Part shown: positions 34,570 through 41,931 of the stretch, in pieces
How the letters are laid out: every line of letters starts with the position of its first letter
How positions within the stretch are numbered: the stretch's first letter is position 1
Source: DATFDN01 sp963818885
Lineage (GTDB): Bacteria; Pseudomonadota; Alphaproteobacteria; Acetobacterales; Acetobacteraceae
DNA length: 64,000 bases
Assembly: GCA_963818885.1 (NCBI GenBank)
Contig: CAWFTP010000003.1
Location: forward strand, 1,054,001 to 1,118,000
Direction: 5' to 3'
Program-made: the position numbers and the translations under genes
Notes under the pieces: generated by a model
Told to the model about the DNA's origin: nothing
The model's database searches: none
The model's input: the letters and a program-made list of their open reading frames with translations, nothing else

Positions 34570-35322
34570 ATGAAAATACTCGTTCCGGTCAAGCGGGTAG
34601 TCGACTACAACGTGAAAGTGAGGGTGAAGGCCGACGGGACCGGCGTTGAAACGGGCGGCGTCAAGATGTCGATGAACCCGTTCGACGAGATCGCCGTCGA
34701 GGAAGCCATCCGCCTCAAAGAAAAGGGGGTCGCGACCGAGATCGTCGCCATTTCCCTAGGCATTGCCCAATGCACCGAGACGATTCGCACCGCGCTCGCC
34801 ATGGGTGCCGACCGGGGCATCCTCGTGGAGACCGACGCCGAGTTGCAGCCGCTCGCGGTGGCCAAGCTCCTGAAGGCGGTCGCCGAGAAAGAGGAGCCGA
34901 GGCTCATCATCCTGGGCAAGCAGGCGATCGACGACGACATGAACGCCACCGGTCAGATGTTGGCCGCACTCCTGGGATGGCCCCAGGGCACCTTCGCAAG
35001 CAAGATCGCGATTGAAGGGGACAAGATCACGGTCACACGAGAGGTCGACGGCGGCCTCGAAACGGTTGCGCTTGCACTTCCGGCGGTCGTCACCACCGAC
35101 CTGCGGCTGAACGAGCCGCGCTACGCCTCGCTTCCGAATATCATGAAGGCGCGCAAGAAGCCGATCGCGGCGATGAAGCCCGCGGATCTTGGTGTCGACC
35201 CAGCGCCGCGACTGGTTACCGTCAAGGTCAGTGAGCCGCCCAAGCGCAAGGCGGGCCAGAAGGTCGGCTCTGTCGCCGAGCTGGTGCAGAAACTCCGAAC
35301 CGAAGCGAAAGTGATCGCGTAA
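34570..35322 (+). CDS. etfB: Electron transfer flavoprotein beta subunit
   Basis: 250 residues: MKILVPVKRVVDYNVKVRV at the N-terminus, MNPFDEIAVEEAIRL, and the ETF-beta signature with TREVDGGLETVALALPAVVTTDLRLNEPRY. With EtfA it takes electrons from acyl-CoA dehydrogenases and passes them to ETF-ubiquinone oxidoreductase. The stop overlaps the etfA start (TAATG). Length is normal. Confidence 0.96.
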   Translation: MKILVPVKRVVDYNVKVRVKADGTGVETGGVKMSMNPFDEIAVEEAIRLKEKGVATEIVAISLGIAQCTETIRTALAMGADRGILVETDAELQPLAVAKLLKAVAEKEEPRLIILGKQAIDDDMNATGQMLAALLGWPQGTFASKIAIEGDKITVTREVDGGLETVALALPAVVTTDLRLNEPRYASLPNIMKARKKPIAAMKPADLGVDPAPRLVTVKVSEPPKRKAGQKVGSVAELVQKLRTEAKVIA

Positions 35323-36257
35323 TGACGTCTCTGGTCCTGCTGGAGCACGACGCGGCCGGAATCAAGCAGCCCTCGCGCAGCGCGGTGGCCGCCGCGGCCA
35401 CGCTGGGGGAGGCGCACGGGCTGGTCGTCGGCAAGGGCATCGCGGCGGCGGCCGAGGCCGCGGCGAAGTTGCCCGGTCTGACGAAGATCCTCGTCGCTGA
35501 CGCCGATGCGTTCGAGCATGTCCTCGCCGAGCCGCTGGCCGCCCTCGTGGTGGCGCTCGCGCCCGCCTACACGCATCTCTTCGCCGCCGCGACCGCTGTG
35601 GGCAAGAACGTGATGCCCCGAGTCGCCGCGCTGCTTGACAGTCAGCCGATCAGCGACATCGCCGCGGTTGTCGATGCGGACACCTTCGTGCGTCCGATCT
35701 ATGCCGGAAACGCCCTCGCCACCGTGAAGTCATCGGATGCAAAGAAGGTCCTGACCGTGCGAGCGGCGAGCTTTGATCCGGTCGCGACCGCGGGCGGCAA
35801 CGCGACGGTCGAAGCGACGTCCCTTGACTCCGTGCCGTTCCTCTCGTCCTTCGTCTCCGCCGAACTCTCCAAGAGCGAACGCCCCGAGCTGACCGCCGCC
35901 AAGATCGTGATCTCGGGCGGTCGCGGCATGCAGAGCGGCGACAACTTCAAGCTTCTCGAACCGATCGCCGACAAGCTGGGCGCCGCCATCGGCGCCTCGC
36001 GCGCGGCCGTGGATTCTGGCTTTGTCCCCAACGACTATCAGGTAGGACAGACCGGCAAGGTCGTCGCCCCGGACCTCTACATCGCGGTCGGCATCTCCGG
36101 TGCCATCCAGCACCTCGCGGGGATGAAGGACAGCAAGGTCATCGTGGCGATCAACAAGGATGAGGAAGCGCCCATCTTCCAGGTCGCCGACTACGGTCTT
36201 GTCGCCGATCTGTTCACGGCGTTGCCGGAACTGGCAGCCGAACTGGAGCGCTCCTAG
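35322..36257 (+). CDS. etfA: Electron transfer flavoprotein alpha subunit
   Basis: 311 residues. The C-terminal FAD-binding half is typical: GGRGMQSGDNFKLLEPIADKLGAAIGASRAAVDSGF, then QVGQTGKVVAPDLYIAVGISGAIQHLAGM and IVAINKDEEAPIFQVADYGLV. It forms a heterodimer with EtfB and overlaps it by TAATG; the hydroxyacyl-CoA dehydrogenase gene follows after two bases, so the three form a beta-oxidation operon. Confidence 0.96.
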   Translation: MTSLVLLEHDAAGIKQPSRSAVAAAATLGEAHGLVVGKGIAAAAEAAAKLPGLTKILVADADAFEHVLAEPLAALVVALAPAYTHLFAAATAVGKNVMPRVAALLDSQPISDIAAVVDADTFVRPIYAGNALATVKSSDAKKVLTVRAASFDPVATAGGNATVEATSLDSVPFLSSFVSAELSKSERPELTAAKIVISGGRGMQSGDNFKLLEPIADKLGAAIGASRAAVDSGFVPNDYQVGQTGKVVAPDLYIAVGISGAIQHLAGMKDSKVIVAINKDEEAPIFQVADYGLVADLFTALPELAAELERS

Positions 36258-36259
36258 GA

Positions 36260-37195
36260 ATGAACATCGAGGTCAAGCCGGCGCCTGCCGCCGGCGAACT
36301 TTTGCTGGGCGATGCGCGACCTGAAATCGCCCGGGTCGGGGTGATCGGCGCCGGTCAGATGGGCAACGGCATCGCCCATGTCTGCGCCCTCGCGGGCCTG
36401 CCGGTCACAATGCTCGACCTGCGGGAGGATCAGCTCCGCAAAGCCCTCGACCTCATGGCCCGGAACATGGATCGCCAGGTCAACCGCGCCCTGATCAGCG
36501 CGGAGGCGCGCGACGCCGCGCTCTCGCTGGTCGAGACCTCGACGGAGTATGGCGCGTTCGGCGATGCCGACCTGGTCATCGAGGCAGCGACCGAGAAGGA
36601 GGAGGTGAAGCATGCGATCTACAAGACCCTGACGCCGCACCTGAAACCCTCCTGCATCATCGCCTCCAACACCTCTTCGATCTCGATCACCCGCCTGGGC
36701 GCGGGGACCGACCGGCCCGAGAAGTTCATCGGGATGCACTTCATGAATCCGGTCCCGGTCATGAAGCTGGTCGAGATCATCCGCGGCATCGCCACCGACG
36801 AGCCAACCTTTCTCGCGGTGGTCGACCTCGCGCACAAGCTCGGCAAGTCCACCGCCGTCGCCGAGGACTTCCCCGCCTTCATCGTGAACCGCATCCTGGT
36901 CCCGATGATCAACGAGGCGGTCTACGCGCTCTACGAGGGTGTCGGATCGATCACCGCGATCGACACGTCGATGCGGCTCGGCGCCAACCATCCGATGGGT
37001 CCGCTGGAGCTTGCCGACTTCATCGGCCTCGACACCTGCCTTTCCATCATGCAGGTGCTTTACGACGGATTGTCGGATAGCAAATACCGGCCCTGCCCCC
37101 TGCTGGTGAAATATGTCGAAGCCGGCTGGCTCGGCCGTAAGACCGGCCGAGGGTTCTACGATTACGGCCAGAATCCGCCCCGACCTACGCGCTGA
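36260..37195 (+). CDS. 3-hydroxybutyryl-CoA dehydrogenase
   Basis: 311 residues. N-terminal NAD-binding motif IARVGVIGAGQMGNGIAHVCALAG; then HFMNPVPVMKLVEIIRG with the catalytic His, GKSTAVAEDFPAFIVNRIL, and C-terminal NHPMGPLELADFIGLD. It interconverts 3-hydroxyacyl-CoA and 3-oxoacyl-CoA. Position directly after etfA suggests fatty-acid or butyrate/PHB metabolism. An unusual N-terminal extension of about 23 residues (EVKPAPAAGELLLGDARP) precedes the core. Confidence 0.94.
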   Translation: MNIEVKPAPAAGELLLGDARPEIARVGVIGAGQMGNGIAHVCALAGLPVTMLDLREDQLRKALDLMARNMDRQVNRALISAEARDAALSLVETSTEYGAFGDADLVIEAATEKEEVKHAIYKTLTPHLKPSCIIASNTSSISITRLGAGTDRPEKFIGMHFMNPVPVMKLVEIIRGIATDEPTFLAVVDLAHKLGKSTAVAEDFPAFIVNRILVPMINEAVYALYEGVGSITAIDTSMRLGANHPMGPLELADFIGLDTCLSIMQVLYDGLSDSKYRPCPLLVKYVEAGWLGRKTGRGFYDYGQNPPRPTR

Positions 37196-37241
37196 TCCGA
37201 ATGCGTTTTTGTCGGCGCATCACATCCGTGCGATCCGCGGT

Positions 37242-37270
37242 TTGACACCGTTCCGAGGCGAGTCCATGCT
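37242..37270 (+). promoter_or_regulatory. Possible promoter for the 65-residue membrane protein
   Basis: TTGACA, a 17-base spacer and CATGCT, 85 bases before ATG 37355. A second TTGACA begins at 37271. Good -35, weak -10. Confidence 0.4.
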
Positions 37271-37354
37271 TTGACAGGATCGTGTCAGCGGCGGCGCCCG
37301 ATTCTAGACGTTGCTGATCTGACGGATCCTTCGGTTGGAGGGCGGGCTCCGAAA

Positions 37355-37552
37355 ATGGCGCACAAAGACCACCTCTACTCACTGCTGGCTTTCGTGGCGG
37401 TCAGCCTCGTCGCGCTGGTGTTTGTCTATCTCAAGACGTCCGTGCCGGGCCGCCTGATGGCCGACGCGCTGATCGCCTGGGGCCTTCTGTCCCTTCCGGT
37501 CGGATTGCTGGTCGGCCACTACTGCGCGCTGGGAGACGATCCGGCGCGCTGA
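37355..37552 (+). CDS. Small membrane protein, unknown
   Basis: 65 residues with two transmembrane helices: YSLLAFVAVSLVALVFVYL and ALIAWGLLSLPVGLLVGHY. ATG 37355 has TTGGAGGG upstream. I do not recognise a family. It sits between the etf operon and a tcuA-like remnant. Confidence 0.6.
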   Translation: MAHKDHLYSLLAFVAVSLVALVFVYLKTSVPGRLMADALIAWGLLSLPVGLLVGHYCALGDDPAR

Positions 37553-37566
37553 TCCCGCCGCCTCGT

Positions 37567-37796
37567 TCATCTCATCCGGGCCAGCCCCTCAGCGTCGGTC
37601 AGCGTGTCGAGCGGGTCGCCTGCACGACGCGCAAATTGCGCGTGTGCCGGCTATTGCCACCGCGCATCGCGTGGGGCGCATACTCCGCAAGCAACACGCC
37701 GGCGCCGGCCTGCCGCCGCGCTGTGATCGCTGCGTAAGGCGCGGCGTTCCCGCCGCCAGCGACGAGCACGTCCCAGGTCCGGGTGAAATCGGGCAT
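37567..37796 (-). pseudogene. Remnant of a TcuA-like FAD-dependent dehydrogenase (N-terminus only)
   Basis: From ATG 37796 the minus strand encodes WDVLVAGGGNAAPYAAITARR, then APHAMRGGNSRHTRNLRVV: the FAD-binding N-terminus of the tricarballylate dehydrogenase (TcuA)/flavoprotein family. The frame stops at 37599; a one-base shift just before continues the similarity (DPLDTLTDA) to a stop at 37567. The remaining ~400 residues are absent. So it is a truncated, frameshifted pseudogene, lying divergent from the CoA-transferase gene and filling most of the 355-bp gap 37553-37907. Confidence 0.75.
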
Positions 37797-37907
37797 GTCA
37801 GCTTCGTAGGGAGGGATTGGAGGGGCAGGCACGGGGATCCCGGCGCCTTGCCCCGGTGCGGTCGCGGCCGCACTCTGCGCGCTCTTCCATTCGGTGGTGC
37901 GACCGCA

Positions 37908-39095
37908 ATGCCCGACACGCAATCGAAACCCGGCCCGCTCGACGGGGTGCGGGTCATCGACCTCACGACCATGGTGTTGGGCCCGTTCGCGACCCAGATC
38001 CTCGGCGACATGGGCGCCGACGTGGTGAAGGTCGAAGCGCCGGGCGGCGACGCCATGCGGGGCATCGGTCCCAGTCGGACGCCCGGAATGGGCTCCTATT
38101 TCGCCAACGCGAACCGCAACAAGCGCAGCGTCGTGCTCGATCTCAAGCAGCCGGCGGCGCGAGAAGCCTTGCTCCGGCTGGTCGAGGGTGCCGATGTCTT
38201 CGTCCACAACATGCAACTCGGCGCGGCGGAGCGGCTCGGTTTAGGCTATCCCGCGCTCGCCGCGCGCAATCCGCGCCTGATCCACGCCTGCGCGACCGGC
38301 TTTCGCCCCGACAGCTCCCGGGGCGAGGCACCAGCATTCGATGACTTGATCCAGGGCATGAGCGGGGTCACGGCGCTGAATGCTGGCCCCCGCGGCCCGC
38401 GCTATCTGCCGACTGTCGCCGCCGACAAGCTGACGGGCCAGATGCTGGCCGCGATGATCGGCATGGCGTTGTTCGCTCGCGAGCGCACCGGCCGAGGCCA
38501 GGCCGTGCACCTGCCGATGCTGGAGACGATGCTCGGCTTCCTCCTGGTCGAGCATCTGTGGGGCGCCACGCTGCGCGAGCCGGAGCTTGGCCTCGGCTAT
38601 CCCCGGATGCAGACGCCGCATCGGCGCCCTTACCCGACCAAGGACGGGCATGTCTGCGTGATCTGCGTCACCGACGAGCAGTGGCGGCGCGTCTTCGCGG
38701 CAATCGGCGAGCCGGAACTGATCGAAGACCCGCGCTTCGCTTCCGTCCCGGCCCGCACCGACAATGTGGACGCGCTGCTAGCGTTGCTGACCCGCGCCAT
38801 GACATCGCGGAGCACGTCGGAATGGGTCGCCATCTTCACCGAGATGGACATTCCATGCGGAACGGCAGCGACTCTTTCCGATCTGCTGGATGACGACTAT
38901 CTGCGGGAAACCGGCTTTTTCGAGCCGCATGAACACCCCTCCGAGGGGCCAGTATTTGTCCCCGCGATCCCGGCGACGTTCTCCGACACGCCGCCCTCTA
39001 TACGACGCCTATGGCCCGCGCTTGGCGAGCATACCGAGGAGGTGCTGCGCGAGGCCGGGCTGGGAGAGGCGGAGATCGCCGCGGCGCGTGGCTGA
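37908..39095 (+). CDS. Class III CoA-transferase (CaiB/BaiF)
   Basis: 395 residues, single-domain. Motifs: LDGVRVIDLTTMVLGPFATQIL, GADVVKVEAPGGDAMRG, NRNKRSVVLDLKQPAAREALL, and GHVCVICVTDEQW. The expected catalytic Asp region reads LPTVAADKLTGQMLAAMIGMAL. Start ATG 37908 is chosen because upstream in-frame sequence does not look like the family. Its partner acid is unknown. The gene may have been neighbour to the now decayed TcuA-like gene. Confidence 0.9.
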   Translation: MPDTQSKPGPLDGVRVIDLTTMVLGPFATQILGDMGADVVKVEAPGGDAMRGIGPSRTPGMGSYFANANRNKRSVVLDLKQPAAREALLRLVEGADVFVHNMQLGAAERLGLGYPALAARNPRLIHACATGFRPDSSRGEAPAFDDLIQGMSGVTALNAGPRGPRYLPTVAADKLTGQMLAAMIGMALFARERTGRGQAVHLPMLETMLGFLLVEHLWGATLREPELGLGYPRMQTPHRRPYPTKDGHVCVICVTDEQWRRVFAAIGEPELIEDPRFASVPARTDNVDALLALLTRAMTSRSTSEWVAIFTEMDIPCGTAATLSDLLDDDYLRETGFFEPHEHPSEGPVFVPAIPATFSDTPPSIRRLWPALGEHTEEVLREAGLGEAEIAAARG

Positions 39096-39173
39096 GTCAG
39101 GCTTACGGGCCTTGCGCCCCGCCCGCCGCCTCGCTATCTGACGCTCTACTCATTCTCCGCAGTGCAACGGGGG

Positions 39174-39197
39174 GGTGGCCTGCGGGCCGCCTTTTTT
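39174..39197 (+). terminator. Intrinsic terminator upstream of rimP
   Basis: A 7-bp stem (39174-39180 with 39185-39191, one G-U pair), a 4-base loop and six T. It lies 78 bases after the CoA-transferase stop and 33 before the rimP start. It could end the upstream transcript or act as an attenuator in the rimP-nusA-infB leader. Confidence 0.75.
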
Positions 39198-39229
39198 GTT
39201 TGGCATCTACCCGCACGACAGAGACCGCT

Positions 39230-39721
39230 TTGGAAGCCAGGATAGGCGCGGCGATCGCGCCGGCGCTTGAGGACATGGGGTTCGAGCTGGTGCGTGTCAC
39301 CGTCATGGGCCGGGAGCGTCCGACCGTGCAGGTCATGGCTGACCGCGCCGACGGCGGGCAGCTCGCGATCGCCGATTGCGAGGCGATCAGCCGCGCGCTC
39401 GGCGCCGTCCTCGATGTCGAGGACCCGCTGCCCGGCACCTGGACATTGGAGGTCAGCTCGGCCGGAATCGACCGCCCCCTTACCCGGGTCAAGGATTGGA
39501 ACCGCTTCGCGGGCCATCTGGCGCGCGCCGAGACGATTGAGCCCATCGATGGGCGTCGGCGATTCTCCGGGATCGTGCTCGGCGCCGACGACGAGGGTGC
39601 TCGCCTGCGGCTGGATGGCGGGGCGGAGGTAACCCTTCCGCTACACCTGCTGCGCCGCGCCAAGCTGGTGCTGACCGAGGCCCTGATCGCGGCGACCGCC
39701 GGCACGAAGCCGGCGAACTGA
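39230..39721 (+). CDS. rimP: Ribosome maturation factor RimP
   Basis: About 163 residues, needed for 30S subunit maturation. Family sequence: IAPALEDMGFELVRVTV, then ISRALGAVLDVEDPLPGTWTLEVSSAGIDRPLTRVKDWNRF. No ATG is available: TTG 39230 or TTG 39200 are the options. I prefer 39230 because 39200 directly abuts the terminator U-run. The initiation site is therefore unsure, but the gene is certain. First gene of the nusA-infB operon. Confidence 0.92.
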   Translation: MEARIGAAIAPALEDMGFELVRVTVMGRERPTVQVMADRADGGQLAIADCEAISRALGAVLDVEDPLPGTWTLEVSSAGIDRPLTRVKDWNRFAGHLARAETIEPIDGRRRFSGIVLGADDEGARLRLDGGAEVTLPLHLLRRAKLVLTEALIAATAGTKPAN

Positions 39722-39737
39722 AGGAGCACGACGCATC

Positions 39738-41276
39738 ATGGATACCGCGATCGCCCGCCCGGAATTGCTGCTGGTCGCCGACGCCGTGGCGCGGGAGAAG
39801 AATATCGACCGCGACGAAGTGATCGAGGCGATGGAGCAGGCCATCCAGAAGGCTGGCCGCGCCAAATACGGGCACGAGAAGGACATCCGCGCCACCATCG
39901 ACCGCAAGACTGGCGACGTCCGCCTGTCGCGCTGGACCGAGGTGGTCGAGGCGATGGAGAACGAGGAGACGCAGATCCCCGTCCACATCGCCCGCAAGTT
40001 CAAGCCGGAGATCAATGTCGGGGAGTTCATCGTCGATCCCCTGCCGCCGATCGACTTCGGCCGCATCGCCGCGCAGACCGCGAAGCAGGTGATCGTGCAG
40101 CGGGTGCGCGAATACGAGCGCAAGAAGCAATACGACGAGTTCAAGGACCGCGTCGGCGAGATCGTCAACGGGATCGTCAAGCGCACCGAGTATGGCAACC
40201 TGATGGTGGAGCTCGGCCGGGCGGAGGCGCTGCTGCGCCGCGACGAGCTGATCCAGCGCGAAAGCTTCCGCAACGGCGACCGGGTGCGCGCCTACATCTA
40301 CGACGTGCGCGAGGAGCAGCGCGGGCCGCAGATTTTCCTCTCCCGCACCCATCCCGGCTTCCTCGCGAAGCTGTTCGCGCAAGAGGTGCCGGAAATCTAC
40401 GACGGGATCATCGAGATCAAGGCGGTCGCCCGCGATCCCGGCTCGCGCGCCAAGATGGCGGTGATCAGCCGGGATTCCTCGATCGACCCGGTTGGCGCGT
40501 GCGTGGGCATGCGCGGCTCGCGCGTGCAGGCGGTGGTCGCCGAGCTGCAGGGCGAGAAGATCGACATCATCCCCTGGTCGCCCAATCCCGCGACCTTCGT
40601 GGTCAACGCTCTCGCCCCCGCCGAGGTCAGCAAGGTCGTCATGGACGAGGACGGCGGGCGGGTCGAGGTCGTGGTGCCGGACGATCAGCTCAGCCTCGCG
40701 ATCGGCAGACGGGGCCAAAATGTGCGCCTCGCCTCGCAGCTCACCCGCTGGGACATCGACATCCTGACCGAGGCCGAGGAGAGCGAGCGTCGCCAAGAGG
40801 AGTATCGCCGCCGGACCGGCCAGTTCGTCGACGCGCTCGACGTCGACGACATGATCGCCGGCCTGCTGGTGACCGAGGGCTTCGGCTCGGTCGAGGAGCT
40901 GGCTTTCACGCCGGCCGACGAGCTTGCCGAGATCGAGGGGTTCGACGAGAACATCGCCGCCGAGCTGATCCGCCGTGCCGAGGCGTGGATCATCCAGCGC
41001 GACAACGAGCTGAACGAGCGCCGCCTAACGCTGGGAGTGACCGACGAGATTGCCGCGATAGAGACGCTGACCCCGGCCATGCTGGTGGCGCTCGGCGAGA
41101 AGGACGTGAAGAGCCTCGACGACCTCGCCGACCTCGCCTCCGACGAGCTGATCGAGATCGTCGGCGCGGAGAACATGGACGAGGGGACGGCCAACGCCGT
41201 CATCATGGCGGCCCGTGCGCACTGGTTCGACGAGGACGGGGCCCCTGCGGCCGAGGAGGAGGCGCATCACGACTGA
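39738..41276 (+). CDS. nusA: Transcription termination/antitermination factor NusA
   Basis: 512 residues: N-terminal RNA-polymerase-binding domain, S1 domain (~135-200), two KH domains (~205-345, with GSRAKMAVISRD and GACVGMRGSRVQAVVAEL, then DQLSLAIGRRGQNVRLASQL) and a helix-hairpin-helix C-terminal region with two repeats (~365-500). It binds paused polymerase. AAGGAG lies upstream. The arrangement rimP-nusA-ylxR-infB-rbfA is conserved. Confidence 0.97.
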   Translation: MDTAIARPELLLVADAVAREKNIDRDEVIEAMEQAIQKAGRAKYGHEKDIRATIDRKTGDVRLSRWTEVVEAMENEETQIPVHIARKFKPEINVGEFIVDPLPPIDFGRIAAQTAKQVIVQRVREYERKKQYDEFKDRVGEIVNGIVKRTEYGNLMVELGRAEALLRRDELIQRESFRNGDRVRAYIYDVREEQRGPQIFLSRTHPGFLAKLFAQEVPEIYDGIIEIKAVARDPGSRAKMAVISRDSSIDPVGACVGMRGSRVQAVVAELQGEKIDIIPWSPNPATFVVNALAPAEVSKVVMDEDGGRVEVVVPDDQLSLAIGRRGQNVRLASQLTRWDIDILTEAEESERRQEEYRRRTGQFVDALDVDDMIAGLLVTEGFGSVEELAFTPADELAEIEGFDENIAAELIRRAEAWIIQRDNELNERRLTLGVTDEIAAIETLTPAMLVALGEKDVKSLDDLADLASDELIEIVGAENMDEGTANAVIMAARAHWFDEDGAPAAEEEAHHD

Positions 41277-41931
41277 GCTCCAGACCCTTGCGCTGGAAAG
41301 CGAACCGGAGACGGGTCCGTTCCGACGCTGCATCGTCACGCGCGAGCGCAGTCCGAAGGAGCGCATGATCCGCTTCGTCGTCGGGCCGGAAGACGCCCTC
41401 GTCCCTGATCTGGCAGCGCGCCTGCCGGGCCGGGGAATGTGGTTGAGCGCGCGGGCCGATGTGCTAGACACTGCGCTTGCGCGTCATGCGTTCGCGCGGA
41501 CGGCACGCGCACAGGTTCGCCTGCCCCCCGATCTGCCCGAACGGTTGCGTGCGGGCCTTCGCGGTCGCATCACCGAAATGCTCGGGCTCGCGCGGCGGGC
41601 CGGGCAGGCGGTCGCGGGGTTCGAGAAGGCGCGGGACTGGGTTCGGTCCGGACAGACGGCGCTGGTCCTGCAAGCCTGCGACGGAAGCGCGGAGGAGCGT
41701 CGCCGCTTTCTGTCGGGTGCGCGGCAGCTGCCGGTTTGGACGCCTCTGACCGGGGCGGCACTCGGCGCGGTCTTCGGGCGGGAGCAGGCGGTCCACGTCG
41801 CGGTCGCGCCCGGCAATCTCGCTGGCGTGCTAGCCAACGAATGCGAACGACTGGCAGGGCTGTGCCTGCCAGCAAAGAACCAATCGCCGGGCGCGTTCCG
41901 GCAACCTTCTACTGAGACGGCGGGTAAATGA
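41266..41931 (+). CDS. YlxR (DUF448)/L7Ae-like RNA-binding protein, probable AUC start
   Basis: About 221 residues: YlxR domain (RRCIVTRERSPKERMIRFV, LPGRGMWLSARADVL) then an L7Ae-like part (RITEMLGLARRAGQAVAGFEKARDWV). No ATG, GTG or TTG lies near the expected start in this frame. At 41266 an ATC follows a perfect GAGGAGGAGG site and gives ITTELQTL, where related proteins would start MTTELQTL. AUC initiation (compare AUU in infC) is therefore likely; the alternative is GTG 41215, inside nusA. It overlaps infB by ATGA. Confidence 0.87.
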   Translation: MTTELQTLALESEPETGPFRRCIVTRERSPKERMIRFVVGPEDALVPDLAARLPGRGMWLSARADVLDTALARHAFARTARAQVRLPPDLPERLRAGLRGRITEMLGLARRAGQAVAGFEKARDWVRSGQTALVLQACDGSAEERRRFLSGARQLPVWTPLTGAALGAVFGREQAVHVAVAPGNLAGVLANECERLAGLCLPAKNQSPGAFRQPSTETAGK

